Under the pieces are notes generated by a model. That model was not told the DNA's origin and did not search any database. It saw only the letters and a program-made list of their open reading frames with translations. DNA of 64,000 bases from assembly GCF_021155765.1 (NCBI RefSeq), contig NC_060110.1:7315501-7379500 (forward strand). The letters are read 5' to 3'. Of this stretch, positions 49,923 to 59,895 are shown piece after piece (position 1 is the first letter of the stretch; each line of letters opens with the position of its first letter). This DNA is from Diprion similis. Lineage: Eukaryota > Arthropoda > Insecta > Hymenoptera > Diprionidae. Both the position numbers and the translations under genes were made by a program.

Positions 49923-52133
49923 TTAAGCATTCAGCTTCTTTTGAATTTCCAAGAAAGTTTTGCCTCTTGTTTCAGGAAGCAGACGCACGAGAGGTATTGC
50001 GCACATGGCCGTGACTAAGGCGTAAATGAAAAACGGCATTGAATGACCCAGACCCCAAATCTTGTAAGTCAACATGTAAGCCTTGACAGTAAGGAATCCT
50101 ATCAATCCACCGATCATGGCGTATATGCAGGAGGCGAGTGCCTTGACGTCAGTGGCGAATATCTCGGACATTATGATCCCGGGAATAGTGATGCAACTGA
50201 CGTTCACAGCCATTACGTAAAGGAAGATAGTGGCGTACGGGATTAGATAGTATGGTTTGACGTCCACTTCCATGTGATCCAAGAGAAAAAAGTAAACGGC
50301 GATTACAGAAAGGCAAAATGCAGTTACTGCGGTTGAGATGAAGAATATTGGCCTGCGGCCGATCCTATTGACAATGCCGATGGTTATGATGCCGCTGATC
50401 ATTTGAATCACACCAAAAGATGTTACGCTGTTGTTCACCTCCATGTTAGAACCCATGTCCTTGAAAATATGAGGACAGAAGGACATTAACCCCGAGAATC
50501 CAGAGAAGTGTGTCATTACCGCGAGTATCATTGAAATACCGAAAGCCTTGATATTTCCACGAATTGTGAAAAGTTGCACGACGGCATTCCATTTTCCCGA
50601 AGAAACACTTTTTTCACTTATTTTTTTATCTTGCAAAGATATTCCCTTATCTTTGATTGTGGCTTTGATCAGTTCAATCTCTTCCGTCACGTCCGTTTTG
50701 CCACGAAGTTTTTCGAGGGCTGCTTCAGCTGCCTCAATCTTGCCAACTTTGACGAGAAAATACGGGGACTCCGGGGCAAACCAGAAACTGACGAAGAAGA
50801 TTATATTCAACGTTAAGCCGATCCATGCCGATATTTTAATTCCCAAGTATGGTCCGGTTGCGAAAATGAATAACAGCCCAGCGTTGAACATGACTATTGT
50901 GACAGCGCCCTGCGAGCCGCGTAAATGTTTGGATAAAATTTCACCGGTGTAGATGGGAAATACGCACATCGATAGACCCACCCCGTATCCGGCTAATATC
51001 CTCGCGGCAATTAAGACCTGGTGCACAAAAATTGCTATTTACTATTAGCTAGTGATTAACCCTTAGCGGCACAGTGGCATTCCTGAATGCCACCTGTTTT
51101 AAAACACGTTTTTACGATTTTAGAGTAGTTCTATTCGATTTAACCGGTTTTTTTTTTTGTAACTTTATGATCTTGATATGTTAGAGGATCAAAGTTTATG
51201 TTCAAATTGTTTTTATGTTCCCTTAATTTGTTGATATAAATTAACAAACTCTGAAAAATAGCACTTTTTTTTAGAAAAAATGTATTATTGAAGATAGTTT
51301 TAAGAGTATTCTTACGATTTTTGGTAGGCGGGGGTTTTTAGGGTCGCTGATTACGAATCCGTTTTCAGATTTGCAAAATTTAAAATGGCGGACACAATAT
51401 GGCGGCTGTGCACTTCAAATGACGGATTTTATGACCGCAAAACGATTGCAATTGATTTGAAAGTATGGAAAAGATCTTGGATTTTATGATTTGCGAAGGT
51501 CAAACGACTTTTTGCGTTTTGGTCCGCCATATTGAATCCGCCATCTTGAATTTTCAAATTTTGAGTGCAGATTCGTAATCAGCGACCCCAGATGCCCTCG
51601 AGTACAAAATTTCAAGTCGATAGTAAGTAAGGAAAAATGTGTGCCGCTAAGGGTTAAAACAGATTGCCACGTTATTTCCAGTGAACTGAAAATACTCACC
51701 GAAATATTTTTGGCCAGTAGAATCATGATCCAACTTAAGGCTACTGGGATCGTGGAAATCAGTATACCAGTTTTACTGCCAATTCTGTGGAATATGAAAA
51801 TGCCGAATGGGGGTGCCAATGCTTGACCTATCGCCAGTGAAGCCGCCAATGTGGATTCCTGTGAATCTGTGATCTGGAATGTCGAATTTGGAGCCTTGAG
51901 TTCCGCCAAGCTGGGCGCATTCCATCCCATCAGTTGGCCAAAGGTGAAAGCCAAGATCGCGACTACGAGAAAGGTATAAATGAAGTAGTTGAGTGCATGT
52001 TTATAAGTTGGTTTCTGACATAATGTGGAACAAAAATTAATCAATGTTACCTACTGAAAGCAGAAGAGATATATTCCCAGATGTGAGAGCCCTCCGGAGG
52101 GGCGTACTCTCCTTTCTCAGAATCTTTGCCCAT
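49923..52133 (-). CDS. Facilitated trehalose transporter Tret1-like, intact, with an element in intron 2
   Basis: Exons are 52055-52133 (79 nt), 51700-51962 (263 nt) and 49923-51017, giving 478 residues. The leader contains PEGSHIWEYI. Exon 2 covers TM1-TM2 with GWNAPSLAELKAPNS. The first signature loop reads HRIGSKTG, so the usual arginine pair of DRxGRR is replaced. Exon 3 has PESPYFL, the second loop NRIGRR, SEIFATDVKAL and PETRGKTFLEIQ. The TM7 motif is MTHFSG. It is predicted to be a 12-helix plasma-membrane sugar carrier. Intron 1 is 92 bp. Intron 2 is 682 bp, of which about 598 bp is an inserted element with its target site; without it the intron would match the short introns of its neighbours. 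No disabling change is seen. Confidence 0.88.
51060..51653. mobile_element. piggyBac-type MITE with TTAA target duplication
   Basis: The terminal inverted repeats read CCCTTAGCGGCACA inward from 51060 and, on the other strand, from 51653. They are flanked by TTAA at 51056-51059 and at 51654-51657. TTAA duplication and CCC...GGG ends are the known mark of the piggyBac superfamily. The 594-bp interior has no transposase frame. It contains an inner inverted pair of the GGGTCGCTGATTACGAATC module (about 51339 and 51590), each with neighbouring ATGGCGGA words. It lies wholly inside an intron. Confidence 0.9.
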
Positions 52134-53236
52134 CGTGTGTTGTTTTCAGCGGTATTCTGAGATGAAGTGAATTTATTCAGACCGAACCAATTACCATTCC
52201 GTCCCTCACTTCGCTCTGCATGAATATGTCGTTGTGGTTATTACGAAGCGGTGATAAGATCAAATTGTGTATTTAGGAATTTACTAAGAATTTATGGGAT
52301 GGCACTTGTACGTGGCACTCCTTAGAACTTACGATTCATCCATTAATTCATAATATATATATATATATATATATATATAATAAATCAGCGGTGAATGACG
52401 TGGTATTCTAATTGTTTAAAGATGAAACTTACGTAAACAAGCTCATGGAATTACTTTCGTTACACCGCCGAGTGCGAGCCAAATCCCGCCCTGCAATCTA
52501 GTTGTCGATCAGACGATGAAATCAATAATTAAGATGACGTGATTAGTGAATCCAGTATATTTTGAATAATTTAATCGCATATAATAAGATTCTGGGACCA
52601 CCACATGTACTTTATTCTATGCCATACGCGTGTGATTTGCACAGCGTGCTCATATCACGGCCTTGGGAGAGAATGACAGGAGAAAATATGTGAATAGGCT
52701 TTTCAAATTAGCGGCTGCTCTCGATTTTTTTTCTGCTCACAAATTTCATATCTATTATACAGCATTTTTCACGCTCGTGTCATTATCTCATTTATACGTA
52801 TTTCAGACTGACTTGTGGAAAAAAACATGATTCTACCCTGTCGATGATGACGGTGCTTTATTTTCGATGTTATCAGTGTAGGCACGTGTCTTTGTTATAT
52901 TTGTTAGGTTTATCCTTCATTTTGAACAGCGCAACAGCGTGCGAACAGTTTACATTCTCGCGATTCAACGATCAAACACTCGTACAGTGTGTTTCTTTAT
53001 TATTCTATTCTACCCTGTCGATGATGACGGTGCTTTATTTTTGATGTTATCAGTGTAACCACGTGTCTCTGTTACATTTTTTACGTTTATCCTTCGTTTT
53101 AAATAGCGCAAGAGCGTGCGAACAGTTTACATTCTCGTGATTCAACGATCAAACACTCGTAAAGTATGTTCAACCAAAAATTCAGCATTCAATCACGGTG
53201 TAGTTTCTCTCATCAAGTTCACTTAATGATTATTTG
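52134..53236. other. Spacer with (AT)n microsatellite and a 177-bp tandem duplication
   Basis: The spacer between two transporter genes holds an AT dinucleotide run at 52353-52379 and a two-copy tandem repeat at 52830-53183. No coding exon is supported. Either repeat copy could lie in the 3' UTR of the gene ending at 53237. Confidence 0.6.
52830..53183. repeat. Two-copy tandem repeat, 177-bp unit
   Basis: The first copy begins ATTCTACCCTGTCGATGATG at 52830 and the same sequence restarts at 53007. The copies differ by scattered substitutions (for example TAGGCACGTG against TAACCACGTG), so the duplication is not very recent. Both end near the CGATCAAACACTCGTA words. Confidence 0.85.
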
Positions 53237-54893
53237 TTATTTGTTAAGTTTTCTTTCTATCTTCAAGAAAGTTTTGCCTTTCGTTTCGGGAAGCAATATC
53301 ATGATGGCCACCGTGATGAGCCAGGTTACGATGGCAAGAACAAAGAAAGGCATAGAGTTGCCTAATCCCCAGGTTACCGACGTCTGTTTGTAAAATATCA
53401 TCGTAACGGAAGCGGCCAGACCAGTTGTCGATACGATTATGTCGCTCACCAGCGTTTTAATTTCAGAAGCAACTGTCTCGCCCAAGAGGATCAAGTGCAG
53501 TGGTACCAGCCCAAAGTTCAACACGATTACGTTGACGCACATAACGCAAACGGCCAAAGTTGAGTGGGAAGAAGCGTCTATTCCAGTGCATTCCATCAGA
53601 AAAAAATACACAGTGATGATTACGAGGCAAGCACTGCTTAGGATCCCTGAAATACCGATCAGAGGCTTGCGCCCGAATCTGTCCACCACGAAGACCGTGA
53701 GGGCAGTGGAAACGAGTTGACACGCATTCAAAACGACCGTCGACGTATATGGGAAAATCGGAGACTGCAACGCATCGAATAGAAACGTACAATATACCAA
53801 AAAAGTGATGTAACCACCGCACTGCATCCATATCATCATCAACATGTTGATACAAAATGCTTTTCTTTCACCAGGCACAGTAAAGAGTTTCTTGATTTGC
53901 TGGAAGCTGTCGAATTTCTTTGGTGTCCTTGGCTCCTTGTCCTTATTCAGTTTCTTCGCACCTTTGTCCAGCTCGGTGATGGTGTTTTTTATCAGATCCA
54001 GGTCCTCTGTCACGTCCGATTTACCTCGAAGCTCTTCCAGAACGACCTCGGCTTCTTCGATCCTGCCAACCATCGCAAGAAAGTACGGGGATTCGGGGAT
54101 GAACCAGATACACACCGCGGCCAAGGTAATCAACGTCAGGGATTTAGTATATGCTGTCGTTCGTACAGAGAGGTACGGTATCGCAGCGACGGCCAATAGT
54201 GTACCAGCGTTCATCATCACACTGCAGACCATTTCTATTGCACCGCGAATTCTCACTGAAGCTATTTCCCCGAGGTATGTAGGTGCGATTCCTATCACCA
54301 TGCCCATCGCGAAACCACTGATGAATCTCGCCACGATTAGAACCTGCAATGGTAGTAGAAAGATTTACAGCTTGAGTTTCTCTCGTTGTCGACATTCCTA
54401 TACTGCATGGATCTAGTGGCAAACGGAGTACAGAGGTAAGTGAAAAAAATTTTCACATTCACAGTTTGCGCGATTGCCATCAACCTCCAGTTGATGCTTA
54501 TTACTATAATGGCAATTAGAAGACTCTTTTTCTTGCCAAGCCGATCAGTGATCAGTATGGTGAGAGTGGGAGCAAACATGTGACCCAAACCCATTGCGGC
54601 TGATACAGTAGCTACGTCCGAATGCTCGATGGTTATGGGTAAGTTCGATTTCTGAAGCAAGTTTAAGGTCGGTGCGTTCCACCCTGGCACAATTCCAACG
54701 GCAAAAAGTAAGACGGCGCCTATCGACAGAGAACATCACAATAATAAGTCGACAGATATGACTTCGGGCAGGTTAAATTCAGGTCAATGCGGATTGTTCT
54801 TATACGTGACCTACAAGATGCGGTTGAGATGTACTCTCAGATTGGTGATCCCTCAGGAGTTGAGTATCCCCCTCTGTCGGAGTCCCTGCTCAT
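53237..54893 (-). pseudogene. Tret1-like transporter, complete except for a nonsense codon in exon 1
   Basis: Exons are 54815-54893 (79 nt), 54457-54719 (263 nt) and 53237-54343, which would encode 482 residues. Codon 19 is TGA (54837-54839) where every other copy has TGG in the PEGS..WEY block. Splice sites, lengths and phases are otherwise intact. Exon 3 is fully open, with PESPYFL, DRFGRK and PETKGKTFLKIE. The loop after TM10 reads GETVASEIKTL, so the usual EIFATD form is changed, and TM7 has WMQCGG. A one-step TGG-to-TGA change in an otherwise open gene suggests a recent or polymorphic loss, a sequencing error, readthrough, or an unseen alternative first exon. Confidence 0.75.
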
Positions 54894-56735
54894 CTTGAAT
54901 AGTAGCGTGTTTCTGGTTTGGTTGCGTGCAAGGTCTCCGATTTTCTTCGTTCAAAAACCTATTAGGCACTCGTTGACGATATTCTGTTATATACTATATT
55001 CAAAATGTATCTCTACTCGTCTGGCAAGTTTCTCCTGATAAGATTCATCAGATGTGTAACTAAGAATTGAAGAGCAATTTACGATCTGCTAAGAAGAAAC
55101 TTTTGGCGCTTTGTGAAATAAGTATTTGCCCCACGTTACGTAAAATATTGTGGCCTTGGTGGAATTACGTTAGTCGCTTTTTGCATTACTCTGTCTGTCT
55201 TGCAAATCTTGTAGTAGAAATTATACAGAAAGCAATCCTAATTATTTGCAGACCATAGACACTGTTGCTAAATACCATTGTTATGTTTTATAAACTACGA
55301 ATTTATTGATATCAATAAACATGCATTTTTTCTTACACCTTCTGCTTTTTTCATCGATTAACTTCTTGCAGTATAATGTACGATGAGACTTAGCAGTTCT
55401 GTATCACGAGTTTATTTGGTTAATATCTTTGAGCGGAACACGTGAGTATACTAGGAAAGAAAGACCAGGATTACATTGTAAAATATGTATGCAGGTAACA
55501 ACGAAAGATCAAGCTCTCAGCTTTACATACTAAATTGCATAAAGATTTGCAGATTCTTCGCACATTTTATACCTCAGTACATGGTGTGACGTATAAGAAA
55601 CCTAAGGTTTGTTTCATAGTTCTGTTTATCCAGGTATTCAGAGGCTAGAGCTGTAGCGTGTAAGAGGTAATCATATAATTTTTTGTTTGAACATGATTTT
55701 CGAGATTACGTAAGGGAACAGAGGTTCAACACGTCTTCAGACGTCTATGGGCGTATAAAACTTTTCAATTTTTCATATTCGCGAAAGTACAAATATATGA
55801 AAGTCGCTCGATGTGCGACAGTGAACGATCGTAAGATTATTACTCCTCACAACATTCCGTGGAAGTGAAGATTCTTAATCTCATCTACGCCAAGATGTCT
55901 ACGCTCTGACAATCCTGAATTAAATTTGTCGTCATTTTAAATTTTATGAAAAATTGCTTTTCTTGAATAACTCGGCCATTTTTAATTTTAACGAAAAATC
56001 GTAGAGACTAAAACTTGTTGGAACTTGAATTTTCTACAACTGTTGGTGTTTGCATTTTTTTCGCAGATCGATATTTTTTTTTGTTTGTTTCTTTTTTTGA
56101 CGTCCTCTTCGTCGTAAGAAATAGGAGTTCCGTTTTTTTCTTGCCAGTGTGAGGGATGCGAGCGATGTATTTAAATTTTTTCAATTCTTTTTCTTGTAAT
56201 CTTATAATCAGAATCGGCACTGTTTGGGTTTTCTTTTCTTGAAATATGAAAATACATCGCTCGAATTGGATTCGCACTGTGGTGGCAGAGAAAAGGGGGT
56301 TTTCAATAAAAATAATCCGAATTTCATCTCACAGAGGCACTCGGTTGTAGAATGGTTTGCGAAAAAATATTTTGACGATTCTCTTTTTCTTTGCCGTCCG
56401 CTTACGTTCTCAAATATTGACTGTAGGAAAAAAAGGTAAAGACCAAAACTGTTTTTTAAAATTTAATTTCCTACAAGTTTATTTCTGTTCTTTGATAGCC
56501 TAAAGTTAAAAATCAACCAGATAGTACAACAGTTTTATTTCACCCTATTTTTTCTTAGGAAAAATGCAAATACCAAAGTTGTAGAAAATTGATTTTCCTA
56601 CAAGATTAGTCTACGACTTTTCGTTGAAATTGAAAATGGCCGAGTTATTCGAGAAAAACAATTTTTCATAAAATTCGAAATGGCGGACATAAGAACCGCA
56701 GGATTTGGTCGGCACTTTGAATTTACGCCACTATA
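54894..56735. other. Spacer with a foldback element
   Basis: No coding exon is seen between the transporter genes. The part 54900-55900 is unremarkable AT-rich sequence. The part 55911-56706 is an inverted-repeat element described separately. Confidence 0.55.
55911..56706. mobile_element. Foldback element downstream of the transporter at 56736-58577
   Basis: The arms run inward from ATCCTG near 55912 and from its complement CAGGAT near 56699. Matching words are TTTTATGAAAAATTG, GAATAACTCGGCCATTTT, AACGAAAAATCGTAGA and TTTTCTACAACT on the left, and their complements at about 56575-56690. Each arm is about 130 bp or more, around an interior without a long frame. No target-site duplication can be defined. 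The element ends about 30 bp before the transporter stop codon and could form part of its 3' UTR. Confidence 0.75.
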
Positions 56736-58577
56736 TCAGACAGCCAAGTCCCTTTGGATCTCGAGGAAGGTTCGGCCTTTCGTTTCGGGAAGTAGTTTTA
56801 GTATGAGGGCTGTGGTGAACCAGATATACAAGGAAAAGCCAGTGAATGGTACCGAGTGACCGAACTTCCAGGCTTTTGTAACCATGAGGTAAAATCTTAA
56901 GATTATGGCGGCCAGTAATCCACTACCAACACCGACCAAGCAGGATGCAATTGCCTTGATGTCGGTGTCGAGGGTCTCGGACTGTATGACTGGCGTCACT
57001 GGCAACATACCAATGTTCAAAGCAACTGTTCCAGTTAGCAAGGCGCTGAGAGGGATCGTCGAGTATGAAGCAACGTCTACGCCTCCGTACTCCATAAGCC
57101 AAAAGTAGATACCGACAATAAGGAAGCAAGAGCCACTAATTATGCCCGAGATAAAGGTGAGTGGCCTGCGACCAATTCTGTCGATGACGAACATACTGAG
57201 GAAGTTGCTGACGAATTGGAGGATACTAAATATGATGAAGCATATGTGAGCAGGGAGGTGAGTTTTCATGTCCGTGAATATTATTTGCCCGAATACCGCT
57301 ATGGCCGTAAATCCGCTAAAATGATGCACAAATGCAAATAGAAAGTTGATCGTGAGTGCTTTCAAATTTTTCGATACTGTGACAAGCTGCTTAAAGGCGT
57401 CGATTCTCATTGGGTTTGGTTTTGCTCCTCCTTTTTCAGACCCCTTTCCTGCGTTATTCTTGAAGCCGACGGTTTTCTTAATCAGTTCCATTTCTTCCGA
57501 GACATCTGTCTTACCGCGAAGCTTCTCCAGGGTGCTCTCTGCTTCCTCTACCTTACCAACCATCACAAGAAAATATGGGGACTCTGGAACGAACCACACG
57601 GCAACCAAAGTGACAATAGCGACGCTCAAAGCCACGCAGGCCGTAGCTTGTAATGACAGATATGGCCCGATAGTGGATATGAACAGTGACCCGCCGGATG
57701 CCATTGCGGCTTGGGTGATCGCCATTGTCCCTCGTAACTTAGGTGAGGCAATTTCGCCGAGATACATCGGTGCAACGGACAGCCCGAAACCAATGGATAG
57801 ACCACCGAAAAATCTCCCCAACGAGAGAACCTGTTGAAATGGAAGAAATGATGTTAATTTGACACGAAAAATTCTCACAGTGCAAGTGTCAGTAATACCT
57901 ACCGAAGAATCTTTGGCAGCTATGATGAGCCCAAAGCTGATCAGTATTGGGAGACAGCAAGCTACAAGGCTCAGTCTTCGGCCAAGTCTATCAGTCATCA
58001 ACACGATTACGGTAGGTGCCAGCATGTGACCTACAGCAGTTACGGATGACATGATAGACGCGTCGTTTTCGTTTACGAAAATTGGTGAATCGGGCTTCGT
58101 CAGTATGGCCAAGCTCGGCGAACTCCAGCCGCATACGCAACCAACACAAAATGCAACGAGGGCACCTGTAATTAGCGAATACGTTATTGTTTTAAGCTGG
58201 TTCATAATCGATTCCGATATACAATATGAAGAGGGTCGTAAATCGGCTTTTTCGTAACGCAACGAAAGCAACATTCTATCCCGACACATTCTTTTAATAG
58301 GCTTTGATCTGAACTTACGTTGACTTGTGCACACATATTATTATGTAAAATGGTATTATTCAATAGCTACTGTGATTTGCGTACTTCTTCGTACGTATCA
58401 CAGAACAGTTTTTCTGCTTTGTAATGTTTCATTTCGAAAGAATACACTTTTAGCCCACGATGCGACGAGAAAGTAAATTTTTTGTGTTTTTCACTCACAT
58501 CCTAAGGTTCCCAGGTACTCCCACGTAGCTGAGCCTTCGGGATTGGTATATTTGCCTTTATTTGAAGTGTCTCCCAT
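56736..58577 (-). CDS. Facilitated trehalose transporter Tret1-like, intact
   Basis: Exons are 58499-58577 (79 nt), 57903-58165 (263 nt) and 56736-57830, giving 478 residues. The leader reads MGDTSNKGKYTNPEGSATWEYL. Exon 2 encodes TM1-TM2 with CGWSSPSLA and the loop TDRLGRR. Exon 3 begins VLSLGRFFGG, which keeps the GRF(x)G form typical of sugar porters better than the other copies do. It also has PESPYFL, DRIGRRPLTF and PETKGRTFLEIQ; TM7 reads VHHFSG. Intron 2 is only 72 bp and has no stop in frame, so a naive open frame runs through it and through intron 1. The shared 263-nt exon model and GT/AG borders show that these stretches are intronic. Predicted to be a membrane sugar carrier. Confidence 0.9.
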
Positions 58578-59584
58578 TTTGTTCGGTTGAATTTATACTT
58601 TTTATACAAAATGTATCTACCCGCGGCATGCCATGTCGAGCAACTGTTACGAATCGGTGAAAAGTTTCATTATATACAAACGAGTGCAGTGTATGATAAT
58701 GCGATAAAAACTACTTGTGTAATTAGGAATTAGTGAAGCTCTTACAATCAGTTGCTGGGTGCGGTAAAGATCGGAGTGTGTCTTCCAATATCTCGAATTC
58801 CTTCATATCTCGTACTTTTCCAGTGAATTTTAGTGTAGGAATTTTTCTTGACCTAATTTGTGTATGATGCAATTTTGAAGATGCAGGTCGTTGAGATAAC
58901 ATCAATTTTGGTGTCGACTTTTCGGTCACAATTTGGGCCATCCTCAGGATATTTCCATACCGTACGCACATCTACGTCGAGAGCAGCAAAGCAGAAATTT
59001 CAACATGCATTCAACAATATAGATTTTCTTTTAAACAAGATGATACTAGATCATGGTATTGACCTTATGAATTCACACCAAGAGCATAGATTTCGGTTTG
59101 CCAGCGACGATTTCAATTTTTTTTTTTTTTATATTTACATGGGATATCGAAAAATAGGGGAGTCGAGACTCCGCTTTACAATTACTGACAATAAGTATAT
59201 ACAATAACAACCATAATCGAAAATAGGAAAACCAGTAAAAGATGGAGAGGTAAGTTAACCTTATATAAAGTAGAAAAATAGTATAGAGTTGACAAAAGCA
59301 GATCATAGTCGGTGATACTAAAGCCAGCCAGCTCCCTTCAACTCTTTCTTCCATCTCTTTGTCCAGTTCTCCATTCAGTTAAGTTAAATTACAAAATTCA
59401 CCGATAAAGATAACGGTAATGCATGCGTTCTTAACAGGGGTTATCGCGAAAAGAGGGCAAGGAAGATGACAAAGAAGGAAATAATAAATCAATAGTTTAC
59501 GTAAATTGTTTTACGTGAGAGGTTTTTTTAATAATTTTTTAAGTCGTTATGACGTTCAACGTGGGCGGATTGACGGGGTATGGA
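58578..59584. other. Intergenic DNA where the rest of the 5' remnant would be expected
   Basis: No exon 3 or remaining part of exon 2 of the adjacent transporter remnant is found here. Short frames show no family. A poly-T run lies near 59120. The region also holds the upstream DNA of the intact transporter, including AT-rich TATA-like words that cannot be assigned. Confidence 0.5.
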
Positions 59585-59895
59585 TTAACATAGACATCCC
59601 CTTATTTTTTTCGCGTCGGTAGTATTCAGTGGGATGGGTAAGTCTGAGACCAGGAGTTTACCGAAACTCGGAGAATTCCATCCAACCACGTTACCGCTGC
59701 ACAGCATCAATAGGGTGCCTGAAGTGTGGTAATAGCGAGAATTTATGGTGAACTGCATGAGATTTTTCATCTGAATTGATCAGTTCCGGTCAGAACGATC
59801 TTTTTTATGTATTCACAACAGAAGGTGCTCAGATATTCCCAGGTGTAGGAACCATCGGCTGATTTGTAACTCCCTTTCTCAGCGTCCATGGCCAT
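59585..59895 (-). pseudogene. Tret1-like transporter 5' remnant (exon 1 and half of exon 2)
   Basis: Exon 1 at 59817-59895 is intact (79 nt, MAMDAEKGSYKS... with DGSYTWEYL) and has a usable donor GTGAAT. Exon 2 starts properly at 59718 with the TM1 segment and GWNSPSFGKLL. Homology ends near 59605, and the frame stops at 59585. No downstream exons exist in the following kilobase. It is a truncated copy and cannot make a transporter. Confidence 0.85.

Noticed and set aside
56736-58334. A single 532-codon frame as the full transporter
   Set aside because: It reads through intron 2 (57831-57902, 72 bp, no stop by chance) and takes its N terminus from intron 1. GT/AG borders and the paralogues show that both are intronic.
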